64,000 bases of DNA from Pyrinomonadaceae bacterium. Its GTDB lineage: Bacteria > Acidobacteriota > Blastocatellia > Pyrinomonadales > Pyrinomonadaceae. Position numbers and translations under genes: made by a program. The notes under the pieces were generated by a model, which was not told the DNA's origin, did not search any database, and saw nothing but the letters and a program-made list of their open reading frames with translations. The stretch lies in NCBI GenBank assembly GCA_014380365.1, contig JACMJZ010000029.1:248001-312000 (forward strand). Direction: 5' to 3'. Of this stretch, positions 1 through 8,874 are shown piece by piece; positions within the stretch are counted from its first letter, which is position 1; each line of letters opens with the position of its first letter.

Positions 1-520
1 GCTCTATTGATTCGCGAATCGTTTGCCCATCTATGAACTCGGTCGCGATGAACCAAAGGTCGTCGTGCTGGCCTACCTCGTGGATCGTCAAAATGTTCGG
101 ATGATTTAGGGCGGAAGCAGACTGCGCTTCCCTTTGAAAACGCCGCAGACGCATGTCATCTGAAGCAAAAAAGGAAGGCAGAATCTTTAGCGCGACGCGC
201 CGATTCAGCCTGCGATCCTGCGCAAGGTAGACTTCGCCCATGCCCCCGGCGCCCAACCGCTCGAGAATCGTGTACGCGCCAATGTCACGTCCGATGTTGT
301 TATCCAAAGCGTCGACCAGTACCCGCGCGTCTTCGGTGACGGCGGGTTGCTCGATGAAGTCGCCCGCTTCGTCATGGGCGTTAATCAACGAAGCAGCTTC
401 GCGCTTCAACCCATCGTCGCCGGCGCAGGCTTCATCGAGAAAAGACGCACGGTCCTGCGGCGAGCGATCAAGCGCCGCCTGCAAAACCTCGTCCACTTTT
501 TGCCATCGCTCAGGAGTCAT
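1..520 (-). CDS. Serine/threonine protein kinase, N-terminal part (runs off left edge)
   Basis: The reverse strand opens at an ATG at 518-520 and stays open to the window edge, giving about 173 residues. After a leader of roughly 75 residues comes a Hanks-type kinase domain: glycine loop [12 protein letters not shown], the VALK lysine of the ATP site and the beginning of the N lobe ([11 protein letters not shown]). The catalytic loop lies outside the window. The leader ([18 protein letters not shown]) is the type seen on acidobacterial Pkn kinases. The ECF sigma gene lies just upstream on the same strand, so the two probably form one unit in which the kinase joins the same signalling output. 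No strong ribosome site is visible. Confidence 0.9.
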   Translation of the reverse strand, partial: MTPERWQKVDEVLQAALDRSPQDRASFLDEACAGDDGLKREAASLINAHDEAGDFIEQPAVTEDARVLVDALDNNIGRDIGAYTILERLGAGGMGEVYLAQDRRLNRRVALKILPSFFASDDMRLRRFQREAQSASALNHPNILTIHEVGQHDDLWFIATEFIDGQTIRESIE

Positions 521-529
521 TTCAATAAA

Positions 530-630
530 GAATGAGGGCGGAGGGATGAAGGATGAATGAAACGGTACAGTCGGCCACCGCCTCCGTGAATCTGTTCATC
601 CCTCATACTTCATCCCTCATCCTTCTAAAC
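530..630. repeat. Palindromic intergenic repeat, GGATGAA heptad family
   Basis: Copies of GGATGAAGGATGAA face copies of TTCATCCCTCATCCTTC about 50 bp later. The right arm reaches into the last codons of the ECF sigma gene. The same word pair recurs in the tRNA array spacers. Confidence 0.75.
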
Positions 631-1214
631 AGCCACGCTTTCGCGGCACGCCAATCACGGCGCACGGTCATCAATGAAACTTGCAAGACGTCCGCCGTCT
701 CTTCGAGGGTCAGGCCTCCGAAGTAACGCAACTCAACCACCTGGCTTTTGCGAGTATCCAGTTTCGCAAACTCCTCGAGCGCTTCATCGAGCGCGATGAG
801 ATCCGCGGCTCGTGCGGGCGACATCAGCGAAGCCTCAGTCGCCGCGCTATCAAAAGGAACGCGTTGCAGCCCGCCGCCGCGCTTGGCGTAGTGACTTCGG
901 CGGGCGTAATCAATCAGGATGTGGCGCATAACCCGAGCCGACACCGCAAAGAAATGCGAACGGTTTTCCCATGTGACTTGCTGAAAACCAGCCAGCCGCA
1001 CATAGGCCTCATTGACGAGCGCGGTGGTTGCAAGCGTGTGGCCGTCTCGCTCACGCCGCACGTAACGATGCGCGATGCGCCGCAGCTCGTCGTAAACTAT
1101 CGGAGTCAACTTATCGAGCGCAGCTTTGTCGCCCTGCCGCCACTCAATGAGCAACCCCGTCAGGTTGTCGGCTGTTACTTTCGTTTGCGTCGTCATCCGC
1201 GCCGATTCTAGCAT
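603..1214 (-). CDS. ECF-family RNA polymerase sigma factor (acidobacterial type)
   Basis: A 203-residue sigma factor. Region 2 is seen in the LVNEAYVRL and ARRVMRHILIDYARR-like helices (the sequence has SARVMRHILIDYARR), and region 4 in the helix-turn-helix around LTLEETADVLQVSLMTVRRD near the C-terminus. It resembles the ECF group that travels with Ser/Thr kinases in Acidobacteria and Planctomycetes, and a kinase gene follows on the same strand. Two starts are possible, ATG at 1214 or ATG at 1196 (MTTQTK); neither has a clear ribosome site. The last residues (RRMRDEV) are encoded by the intergenic repeat, so the original terminus may have been altered. No anti-sigma factor is adjacent. Confidence 0.9.
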   Translation of the reverse strand: MLESARMTTQTKVTADNLTGLLIEWRQGDKAALDKLTPIVYDELRRIAHRYVRRERDGHTLATTALVNEAYVRLAGFQQVTWENRSHFFAVSARVMRHILIDYARRSHYAKRGGGLQRVPFDSAATEASLMSPARAADLIALDEALEEFAKLDTRKSQVVELRYFGGLTLEETADVLQVSLMTVRRDWRAAKAWLFRRMRDEV

Positions 1215-1219
1215 CGCTT

Positions 1220-1284
1220 GTCCGACAAACTTCAGTTTGTCGTGGTTTGATTCTCAGCAGTCGACAAACTGAAGTTTGTCGGAC
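1220..1284. repeat. Perfect 23-bp inverted repeat (ACAAACTTCAGTTTGT element)
   Basis: Arms 1220-1242 and 1262-1284 match perfectly around a 19-bp loop. Each arm is itself nearly palindromic. A second copy lies at 57316-57374 and a decayed half near 8768-8785. Confidence 0.85.
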
Positions 1285-1487
1285 ATTTGATGAACACTTT
1301 CATGGTGTTTTCTCGCTTACCGTTTTTCTGTGAACATTTCTTTGGTCGCTTCTCGCTAAACAAGTTGAGGATGGCAGTGCAACTACATAATTGCCTTCCT
1401 CTGAGGGTTTCGACAGACTCAGTCGGACCCCAAAGCAAACTGCGATAGTTAATTCAATCTTGATGAAATGTAAGGAAACAGCAAAAA

Positions 1488-2315
1488 ATGAAACTTCCAA
1501 AGATTCTTACGGTGTTGATGGTCATATTTTTCTTAACCGCGGGCGCGATTCACGTCCCCGCTCAACCCAACCCAGGCAAGACATATGAACAAATGTCTCC
1601 AGCCGAACGACTCGTGTTTGTCGGCGAACAAGCCCGCCGCATCGCACGGGAGATGTCCGGGAGCGAATACGAGTTCACGCCGACGTTCGAGGAGGACATT
1701 CAAAAGGCCGTCACCCAATACGCGCAGCGCAGCGTCAAGAGCGGCGACAACAAAGGAAAGCGTGTCCTCCCATCAGTGTTCGAGCGGGGACAGGCCGAAG
1801 CGCCGAGGCTGATTGCAGCATTCAAGGCACGCAGGGTCTCGCCGCTCGTCGGACTCTACATCCCTTGGATTGAATCCGCATACGTCAACATTCAATCGCC
1901 AAACTCGATGGGCGCGGTAGGAATGTTTCAGTTTTTGCCGAAGACCGGCGAGCACTTCGGCCTTTCCGTTGACGACTTGCTGGATGTGGAAAAATCTGCC
2001 GACGCTGCCGCGCGCTATATCACCGACAGCATCGAAGCTTTCAAGGGCGATCCGATGAAGGAGGCGCTGGCGCTGCTCGCCTACAATCGCGGCGGTGATA
2101 GAGTCGCTCGCGATTTAAAAGTTGTGCTCAACGATCAGAACAAGCAATGCAGCGTCTGCGCGTTGAACGCTAACCGCGACAAACTAGATGAGACCTTTAG
2201 ATCGGAGAGCGTGTATTACGTCCCTCTCTTCTTCGCCGCCGCCATCATTGGCGAAAACCCGCAAGCCTTCGGCCTGCAAGGTCCGCCGCTTTCGTCATAT
2301 GAAGCGAAGCGCTAG
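1488..2315 (+). CDS. Exported lytic transglycosylase, SLT domain (MltD-like)
   Basis: A protein of 275 residues with a signal peptide at about 1-25 and an SLT lysozyme-like domain at about 110-220. The catalytic glutamate is in YIPWIESAY; the family GxxGxxQF pattern appears as MGAVGMFQFLP and the later AYNRGGDRV matches the AYNxG motif. It should cleave peptidoglycan glycan strands in the periplasm, leaving 1,6-anhydromuramic ends. No LysM domain is present, unlike full MltD. The start is supported by AGGAAA ten bases upstream of the ATG. Its stop overlaps the stop of the convergent downstream gene, so there is no separate terminator between them. Confidence 0.88.
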   Translation: MKLPKILTVLMVIFFLTAGAIHVPAQPNPGKTYEQMSPAERLVFVGEQARRIAREMSGSEYEFTPTFEEDIQKAVTQYAQRSVKSGDNKGKRVLPSVFERGQAEAPRLIAAFKARRVSPLVGLYIPWIESAYVNIQSPNSMGAVGMFQFLPKTGEHFGLSVDDLLDVEKSADAAARYITDSIEAFKGDPMKEALALLAYNRGGDRVARDLKVVLNDQNKQCSVCALNANRDKLDETFRSESVYYVPLFFAAAIIGENPQAFGLQGPPLSSYEAKR

Positions 2316-3844
2316 TTGACCCGCATTCGTCGCATCACGCGGACGCCGGCGCGCCAATCCTCGTTGATATCGAAGCGATAGATTTCGATGTCGGAAGCGA
2401 TTGAGCGCGCCAGCGTGTTGAACGAAGGATGGACTCGCAGCGTGGGTGCGACCAGATAGATGAGTGGCGGTTCGTCTCTGATTCTGCGATCGCCGAAGAG
2501 TTTGGTGCGTGAGATGTGGCCGCGACGACGATGCGCTTCAACCCGCTGCCAGTAGTCTGCTCCCTGAAGTACATGCTCGCGAGCTTCGGAAACTTTGAGT
2601 TCGATCACCACCAGACGTCCATCGTGTCGCAGCGCCAACAGGTCAATAGGCCGCACGCCGGCTACGCCGCCACGCGCGGTCCGGAACTGTGCGTGCACGG
2701 GCGCGATTATCAGACCTGGATCCAGACGGGTAATGTCGCGACGCAGCAGAGACTCCAGCCACGCTTCGCCGGCGTTTCGGTAAAGCGCGTGGTAGTGATC
2801 TGAGGCGCTGGCGGAACGGTGTTGGGCCAGGCTTGATAGCAGATTGTTCCACTCGCTTTCGTTTGTCTCATCTAACATTCGTCGCCGCAATCCTTCGACG
2901 CCAAACCAAACTCGCTCAACTCCGAGCAATTGCCGCACGCGCGCGAACGGCAAGCCAAGGTAGCGAAGAGTTTGACCGTGGCGTGCGCCGACGATATCGA
3001 TCGCCTCGGGGACGACAGCGATAATCTGTTTTGTAATTTCAGTCGTGAAGCTTGCGGGAATGGGTGGAAAGTGCGCCGTCCGTCTTCTCCAGAGCTGCTC
3101 GCGCGTGGGAACATCGATGATCCTCAACTGAGTTAACTCCTCAACATCTTCATAGACAACGATTGCTTCCCTCAAACTTTCGCGCAGCAGAGCGATTCGC
3201 TGCAGCGTCGGTTTCAGCAGGGCACTTTCAACTACTAACCAAAGCTGCTGAACGTATGGAGCGCGAGCACGCTCGCTGGCCCGGGTAAACCACAGCAGCG
3301 CCGCCGAAAGAAATGCGTCGGCATCGCTCGCCCTGCTCGACGCCACGCAACCGGTGACGGCGATGCGCTGATGCTTCTGTCGCAAGACAATTCGCGCGTA
3401 ACGCCCCGGCTGACCGCGGCGCGCTCCCGGACTCAAACCCGCGCGTTCCACGTTCGCTCCGGTTTGTATAGCGCAGGCAAGCTGGGCGAGTTGATCACAA
3501 CGTTTCTGGCGCGCTGTCTTAACCGTCAAGACGATGGCGCTCGCGGAAGCTCGTGGCACGAGTTCAATTAAGGGCCGCTCGGCGCCCATTCTTCGTGACG
3601 CCTGCAGAAGCAGCTTCTCCTCAGTCCCGTCCCAAGCGAAGATCTTCCACGCGCGGCTTCCCTGCTCAGTCCAGCAAGTCAGCAGCAGCCGCCCGTGAGC
3701 AACCGTTATGTCCAACTCGCCGCGGTGCAACGCCTGCGTGGTTCCGCCGTTGAGCGTTAAATACCATTCGACGTGAGCTTTCAGGAATTCAGCAATGTTT
3801 GATCTTACCGCTTCAAGGCGTGCGGGTGAAAGGCGTTCGAGCAT
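2312..3844 (-). CDS. Unknown protein with C-terminal PD-(D/E)XK nuclease-like domain
   Basis: About 510 residues with no signal peptide and no recognised N-terminal domain; the first 370 residues are basic and helical in character. The C-terminal 130 residues have a PD-(D/E)XK-like core: RPIDLLALRHDGRLVVIELK supplies the Asp and the E-x-K pair, followed by HVLQGADYWQRVEAH. This resembles endonuclease-fold domains of DNA repair and restriction proteins, but substrate and activity are unknown. I chose ATG 3844; a TTG at 3868 would add eight residues. The gene converges on the transglycosylase with a 4-bp stop overlap, and no methylase or helicase partner is nearby. Confidence 0.72.
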   Translation of the reverse strand: MLERLSPARLEAVRSNIAEFLKAHVEWYLTLNGGTTQALHRGELDITVAHGRLLLTCWTEQGSRAWKIFAWDGTEEKLLLQASRRMGAERPLIELVPRASASAIVLTVKTARQKRCDQLAQLACAIQTGANVERAGLSPGARRGQPGRYARIVLRQKHQRIAVTGCVASSRASDADAFLSAALLWFTRASERARAPYVQQLWLVVESALLKPTLQRIALLRESLREAIVVYEDVEELTQLRIIDVPTREQLWRRRTAHFPPIPASFTTEITKQIIAVVPEAIDIVGARHGQTLRYLGLPFARVRQLLGVERVWFGVEGLRRRMLDETNESEWNNLLSSLAQHRSASASDHYHALYRNAGEAWLESLLRRDITRLDPGLIIAPVHAQFRTARGGVAGVRPIDLLALRHDGRLVVIELKVSEAREHVLQGADYWQRVEAHRRRGHISRTKLFGDRRIRDEPPLIYLVAPTLRVHPSFNTLARSIASDIEIYRFDINEDWRAGVRVMRRMRVN

Positions 3845-3867
3845 CGTGCCAGGTTCTATAACGCACA

Positions 3868-4032
3868 AACGACCCGGTCGCTACTGCTCCCGGTTCTGCA
3901 TTCAGCGCACTGCAATGAAACACTTCTTGCTTCGGGAGCGTCCGAATCAAAGCTGTCCGCAGATTTTGCCGATTACGCAGATTCGCGTTACAGATGAGTA
4001 GCGACACGGTCGCTACCGCTCCCGCTTCTGAT
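3868..4032. repeat. Direct repeat pair between divergent genes
   Basis: The 24-base word starting CGGTCGCTACTGCTCCCG occurs near 3875 and again, with two changes, near 4007. The gap also holds GATTACGCAGATT words like those at 52.9 and 54.3 kb. Confidence 0.55.
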
Positions 4033-4084
4033 AGTGCTACCCTTTTTAGTCACCAACTCCGAGAACATCGCTAACGAAACATTC

Positions 4085-5266
4085 ATGCAAAACGTCTATC
4101 TAGCAGGATCTGTGCGCACGCCCATCGGCCGCTTTGGCGGCGCACTCGCTTCATTAACCGCAGCGGATCTGGGAATGGCTGCGGCAAAAGAATCTATTCT
4201 GCGTGCTTCGCTCAGGCCGGACGAGGTTCAACAATCGATCTGGGGCTGCGCCAGGCAAGCCGGCGGTGGGCCAAATGTCGCGCGACAGATTACATACCGC
4301 GCCGGCGTGCCGGAGACGGTTCCGGCTTTCACGGTTAACCAGGCTTGCGGGTCAGGATTGCAGGCGATCATTCTGGCGGCGCAGCAAATCATGATGGGCC
4401 GAGCGGATGTGGTGCTCGCCGGCGGCGCCGAGAGCATGTCACGCGTGCCCTACTTCGCCGAAGGCGCGAGATGGGGAATGCGAATGGGAAACACTGAACT
4501 CGTCGATGGCATGTATCGAGATGGCTTCAACGATCCTCTGTCGGGACTGGTGATGGGCGAGACTGCGGAGAACCTGGCGCGGCGTTATGAAATCTCCCGT
4601 GAGGAGCAGGACCAGTACGCGCTTCGTTCACAACAGCGCGCGGAAGCTGCAATAAACTCAAGTCGGTTTGACGAGGAAAAGGTTCCACTCGAAATCGCCG
4701 GACGAAAAGGCGAGACAAAAACTTTTGCGGAAGACGAGCATCCCCGAAAGGGGACGGCGCTCCAGGATATTGCGAAGCTACGTCCGGTGTTTTCCAAAGA
4801 TGGAACGGTGACGGCGGGAAACTCTTCGGGAATCACTGATGGCGCCGCGGCGGTCGTCGTCATGAGCGAAGAGGCGCTGAAGAAGTCGGGCGCGGCTCCG
4901 CAGGCTCGAATCGTAGACTACGAGGTTACGGGCGTTGCGCCGGAGATTATGGGGATTGGTCCAGTTCCGGCAATCCGTTCTTTGTTAACCAGACAAGAGC
5001 TGACGCTCGCGGATATCGACCTGATCGAGCTGAACGAAGCCTTTGCCGCGCAAGTGATTGCATGCGATCGCGAACTCGGATTTGATGCGGATCGATTAAA
5101 TGTAAACGGCGGGGCCATCGCTCTGGGTCACCCAATCGGATGCACGGGTGTCCGGATCACTACGACTCTGCTGCACGAGATGAGCAAGCGCAGCGCCCGG
5201 TTGGGCCTCGCGACTCTGTGCGTTAGCGGTGGCATGGGCATCGCCCTGCTGGTCGAACGCATGTAA
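4085..5266 (+). CDS. Acetyl-CoA acyltransferase (thiolase)
   Basis: A thiolase of 393 residues from the ATG at 4085 (MQNVYLAGSVRTPIGRFGG); an upstream non-ATG extension is not supported. All catalytic features are present: the nucleophile Cys in NQACGSGLQ near 88, the histidine in [14 protein letters not shown] near 350, and the second Cys in LCVSGGMG near 380. It catalyses reversible condensation or thiolysis of 3-ketoacyl-CoA, either in beta-oxidation or in acetoacetyl-CoA synthesis. It stands alone here; a second thiolase sits in the beta-oxidation cluster at 48.2 kb, so this copy may serve short-chain substrates. That split is inferred. Confidence 0.93.
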   Translation: MQNVYLAGSVRTPIGRFGGALASLTAADLGMAAAKESILRASLRPDEVQQSIWGCARQAGGGPNVARQITYRAGVPETVPAFTVNQACGSGLQAIILAAQQIMMGRADVVLAGGAESMSRVPYFAEGARWGMRMGNTELVDGMYRDGFNDPLSGLVMGETAENLARRYEISREEQDQYALRSQQRAEAAINSSRFDEEKVPLEIAGRKGETKTFAEDEHPRKGTALQDIAKLRPVFSKDGTVTAGNSSGITDGAAAVVVMSEEALKKSGAAPQARIVDYEVTGVAPEIMGIGPVPAIRSLLTRQELTLADIDLIELNEAFAAQVIACDRELGFDADRLNVNGGAIALGHPIGCTGVRITTTLLHEMSKRSARLGLATLCVSGGMGIALLVERM

Positions 5267-5275
5267 CGCAAACTA

Positions 5276-5385
5276 CTCTCTGTGCGTCTTCTGTGTTCTC
5301 TGTGCCTCTGTGGTGAATCTTTATTCAACGATTGTTCCACCACAGAGACACAGAGAACACTGAGGTTGCACAGAGAAGACCGCAA
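5276..5385. repeat. Palindromic repeat, CACAGAGA family
   Basis: TCTGTGTTCTCTGTGCCTCT faces CACAGAGACACAGAGAACAC across about 20 bp, just after the thiolase stop. It may act as a terminator-like hairpin, but no T-run follows. Confidence 0.7.
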
Positions 5386-5559
5386 TCTGGACAGCAGTTC
5401 GGCAGTCGGCAGCGCCAAACTGCGCCGTAGGCCAACCCGACTGTGGAGCCAGGCATCCGACAGCAGCGTTTTAGTGATAACGGCCAGTGTTCAATCCCCA
5501 TTTGCGTACTTATCAACCTTGGTTCATCTAGCCAAGCGGATTCAGGAAGGGTTATTAAA

Positions 5560-6573
5560 TTGAAGAATAGTATTTTCAGATCATTCGCAGTTACGCTCGT
5601 CTGTTGTTGCGTTTTTTCCGGCATGGTCCTCGCGCAAGGTAATTCGTCGCGCGCCAGGGTGGCGCCCAGCCTGTTGTCATCCCTGCCGCCGTCGGATGCG
5701 GTCGCGCTGATAAACGTCAATCGCGTTTTCGAGGAAGCATTGCCGAAGCTCATGGCCGAGAGTCCGGCGAAGGTAGCTGAGGTCAATGAAGAGCTGGCCA
5801 GGTTCAAAACACAAACCGGACTCGATCCTCGATCGTTTCATCGGGTCGCCCTGGGTCTCAGTTACACTTATCCTTCGCCGGGCATCACCAAGATCAACAC
5901 GGTGGCCATAGCCAGCGGGACTTTCAACTCAGGCGCACTCGTAGCCGCAGGACGTTTGGCGGCCAACGGGAAATACGTCGAGGAGAAGTATCAGAGCAAG
6001 ACCATTTATGTATTTACGTTGGATCGGCAGGTCAAGCTGCTGGGTCTGTGGAACATCAGCATCAGCGATCTGGCAGTTACATCGCTCAGCAGTAACACGC
6101 TCGCCTTAGGAAGTCTGGAGAGCGTGCGGGGAATCATTGATGCGAACCGAACTCGAAAACATGCCAACCCGCAACTGGTCGAACTAGCCAGCCGCGACCC
6201 AAATGCCATCATGGGATTTGGCGGAAACATTTCCGAAGCGTTGATGCAAAACCTGCGGGTCAGCAACGACAGTTGGGCGCGCGAATTAACGGCAGTGCGC
6301 CAGGTTTATGGTTCGCTGGGTATGACGAGCACAGATATGGAGTTGATGGTGGCGGCGCGTACCGTTGACCCTGCCTCAGCAAAAAACCTCAGCGACACCG
6401 TGGAGGGTCTGATGCAGCTGGGCAGCTTTTTTCTTGGCCGGCTCCGGCCGGTACAGGAAACTCTGGCGCGGAGCGCCATCAAGAATTTGAAAGTTACGAC
6501 GGTAGGTAATGAACTGCAGATCAAGACTGCGGTGTCCCAAGCGCAGGTCGCGCCCCTGATGCGCGGATTCTAA
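5560..6573 (+). CDS. Exported protein of unknown function
   Basis: I place the start at TTG 5560, because AGGAAGGG lies nine bases upstream and translation then begins with a clean signal peptide (MKNSIFRSFAVTLV, then a hydrophobic stretch to VLAQG). An ATG at 5443 would put the signal peptide internally. The mature protein of about 310 residues shows no motif I can name. It begins with LPPSDAVALINVNRVFEEALP and contains alternating strands and helices, as in proteins of the DUF3352 kind, but I would not assign that. It is probably periplasmic. A long inverted repeat follows the stop and separates it from the convergent foldase gene. Confidence 0.75.
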   Translation: MKNSIFRSFAVTLVCCCVFSGMVLAQGNSSRARVAPSLLSSLPPSDAVALINVNRVFEEALPKLMAESPAKVAEVNEELARFKTQTGLDPRSFHRVALGLSYTYPSPGITKINTVAIASGTFNSGALVAAGRLAANGKYVEEKYQSKTIYVFTLDRQVKLLGLWNISISDLAVTSLSSNTLALGSLESVRGIIDANRTRKHANPQLVELASRDPNAIMGFGGNISEALMQNLRVSNDSWARELTAVRQVYGSLGMTSTDMELMVAARTVDPASAKNLSDTVEGLMQLGSFFLGRLRPVQETLARSAIKNLKVTTVGNELQIKTAVSQAQVAPLMRGF

Positions 6574-6585
6574 GTTGCAGGAGCA

Positions 6586-6660
6586 AGCAGAAGCCCGACC
6601 GTTAGAGAGGGCCCTCCGTCGTTTGAGCGGAGAGCCCTCTCTCACGGTCGGGCTTCTGCT
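6586..6660. terminator. Long inverted repeat between convergent genes (GAAGCCCGACCGT element)
   Basis: Arms 6586-6618 and 6628-6660 pair over 33 bp with two mismatches and a 9-base loop. Its position between two converging stops suits a bidirectional terminator. Related elements lie at 9919-9986, 34321-34450, 39045-39073 and 57757-57790. Confidence 0.75.
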
Positions 6661-6674
6661 TCCTACGCTGAACG

Positions 6675-8693
6675 CTAGTTGCTCGGCAGCGGAAACTGTG
6701 GCATCTGCGGACGCGACGGCGGTTCTATCGCAGGCTCGGCCGCTTCCATCGCCGTCAGCACATCCTGATAAATCGTTATCTTTCCCGCCTGCTTCATGCG
6801 TTGCTGTACCGCCGCGATGTAATCACCGAACACCTGGTTTTGCTGCGCTGAAAGCGCCTGTTGCGTTAGTTGGTCGCGCTTGGTAGAAAAGTCCGCGAGG
6901 TCAGCTTCTTCACGTTTTGTAATGCCGAAAACCACCCAGTTGTCGCCCACCTTAACCGGAGCCTTCGTCACTTCTCCGCTCTTCAACGCATAAACACCTT
7001 CGTCCAACGCCGGACTTGTCCCGGCGTTGCCCAGTGGCGAACCGAGCTTGTAATTCTCCTGAGTGGCAACCTCAAAACCATTTTTCTCGCCCACTGTCTT
7101 CACGTCGGCAGCGGCGTTTAGAGACGAGGCAAGCTCCCTGGCCTTTTGGTCCAGCTGTTCCTTCGCGCGCTGAAGTTTCACGGCTTTGGCGACGTCCGTT
7201 TTGATTTCGTCAAACTCGGGAATGCGCGGCTCCTTTTTTTCCACCAACATAGGTACCGCGAATCCGCCCTTGACGCCCGTCGGCTCGCCCACCTCGCCGG
7301 AATTGTTCAATGGCTCAATAACAGCTTCGAATTGCTGACTGCTGCCGATGCCCGGCACATCGTCGCCAGGCTTGACGAACGGTGTCTCCTTAACCATTTC
7401 ACCGGGTTGCATGTTCGCGTCCTTTGCCAGTTCCTGCGCGACTTTCTGGGGATCCTTTGTTTCTTTCAAGCGCGTCTTGGCGCGTTCCGCAAGTTGGCGA
7501 GCTGCGGCGTAGCCAGCGGTGTTGCGCTGCGATGCCAACAACTCCGGCTTCGCTTCTTCAAAAGTTTTCGGGACCGACTCACCGCGACGAAGGAGATACC
7601 AGTTGTTGGCGTACCTAATTGGAATATCAAAAATCACGCCCTCCTCCATGTCCACTGTCCGATCGTAGAGTGCGTCTACCTTGTTCGGATTCTTCTTAAC
7701 TGGACGCGGCAGGAATCCCCCGTTCTTAGCTGTTGCCGGATCTTCAGAGTTGCCGCGCGCCAGATCAGCAAAGACCTTCTCACGCTCTTCGGGTTTGGCA
7801 GCCATGGCCTTGGCCAGTAGATCCTTCGCCTTCTGCTCAACCTGCGCATCAAGATCCTTGCGCGCCACCTTCAAAAGTATTTGCTGCACTTTTACCCCAG
7901 CCTGTTTATTAAGGGGGGCCAGCGCGTCATACGCAGCGCGCAGATCCTTGTCCGAGATGGGAAGTTTCGCGCCAGACTTCGCCTGGTCGATGAAAACGTA
8001 GCGCACCTTCTTCTGCGGTTCGAGAATCCGAAAATCAGTTTTATGTTGCTCGTAATGACTCTTTAGCTCGTCGTCGGAAGTCTGGATCTTCTCCGCTAAC
8101 TTGTCGGGCGTTATCACGGCGTAACTGAGATCGAATGAAGTGTTCTTGCGCTGGAAGTCTGCCTGTACTTCGTCATCGGAGACGCGGACAGCGGCAGTCA
8201 CAAAAGCTCTCAGTTTCTCCTGGGCGATTTCACCACGCACCGTTTGCTCATACGTTTCCATATCGCCATAACGCGACGTAACTGATTCTCTATAGCGTTC
8301 CATGCCGACAAACTGACCCGAGGCATCCGCAAACTGTTTGCGAATCCGGTCGGCTACTTCCCCATCGCTGGCACTAAGCCCCAGTCGCTTGGCCTCCTGA
8401 GCCACCAGGCGATCGCTAATCAACCCATCCAGAAAACGCCTTGAGCCACCTAACTGGGCCAAACTTATTTGCCCGCCATACATCTGCTGGAAATTGGCGG
8501 TGACCCTCGACAGATCAGCGACGGTAATCTCGTCGCTACCAACCTCGGCAAGTACCGCCGTGTTTTTGCTGGGCTCTACGTTGGTGTTTCGACCGGGGGC
8601 ATAAAAGAAGACGAGACTTATGGCCATTAAGGCCGCGAATCCGATAATGACGTAGCGGCGCGTGCGTTCGAGCCGTCGTAATTGTTTCAGCAT
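6675..8693 (-). CDS. Membrane-anchored peptidyl-prolyl isomerase / foldase, PpiD-SurA type
   Basis: About 672 residues from ATG 8693, preceded by AGAAAGGT. One transmembrane helix near residues 14-32 anchors it in the inner membrane with the rest in the periplasm. A SurA/PpiD N-terminal chaperone region (about 45-210) with GGSRRFLDGLISDRLVAQEA is followed by a parvulin-like domain near 270-400 (VQQILLKV, then SEDPATAKNGGFLP) and a second parvulin-like stretch further on. It should help fold outer-membrane and secreted proteins. The C-terminus is rich in Pro and Gln. An upstream ORF extension of 17 codons lacks support. Confidence 0.88.
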   Translation of the reverse strand: MLKQLRRLERTRRYVIIGFAALMAISLVFFYAPGRNTNVEPSKNTAVLAEVGSDEITVADLSRVTANFQQMYGGQISLAQLGGSRRFLDGLISDRLVAQEAKRLGLSASDGEVADRIRKQFADASGQFVGMERYRESVTSRYGDMETYEQTVRGEIAQEKLRAFVTAAVRVSDDEVQADFQRKNTSFDLSYAVITPDKLAEKIQTSDDELKSHYEQHKTDFRILEPQKKVRYVFIDQAKSGAKLPISDKDLRAAYDALAPLNKQAGVKVQQILLKVARKDLDAQVEQKAKDLLAKAMAAKPEEREKVFADLARGNSEDPATAKNGGFLPRPVKKNPNKVDALYDRTVDMEEGVIFDIPIRYANNWYLLRRGESVPKTFEEAKPELLASQRNTAGYAAARQLAERAKTRLKETKDPQKVAQELAKDANMQPGEMVKETPFVKPGDDVPGIGSSQQFEAVIEPLNNSGEVGEPTGVKGGFAVPMLVEKKEPRIPEFDEIKTDVAKAVKLQRAKEQLDQKARELASSLNAAADVKTVGEKNGFEVATQENYKLGSPLGNAGTSPALDEGVYALKSGEVTKAPVKVGDNWVVFGITKREEADLADFSTKRDQLTQQALSAQQNQVFGDYIAAVQQRMKQAGKITIYQDVLTAMEAAEPAIEPPSRPQMPQFPLPSN

Positions 8694-8874
8694 TATTTTT
8701 ACCTTTCTAGCAAATCGCGGATTGTAAAGGAGCGCGGGCGGCACTGCAAGAAGGGCTGGTTTTCACGTCCGACCAAACTTCAGTTTTTCGCTGCCCCACG
8801 ATCAGCGGAAGCTCGTCGGACTCTTAGAGCCTCGTTTGCCCCGCTCTTGAGGGAATGCTATTTTACTTCTCTTA

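Noticed and set aside
8745-8874. yybP-ykoY manganese riboswitch before the TerC gene
   Set aside because: Only 130 bp, with no recognisable pairing of the riboswitch core and a decayed repeat half instead.
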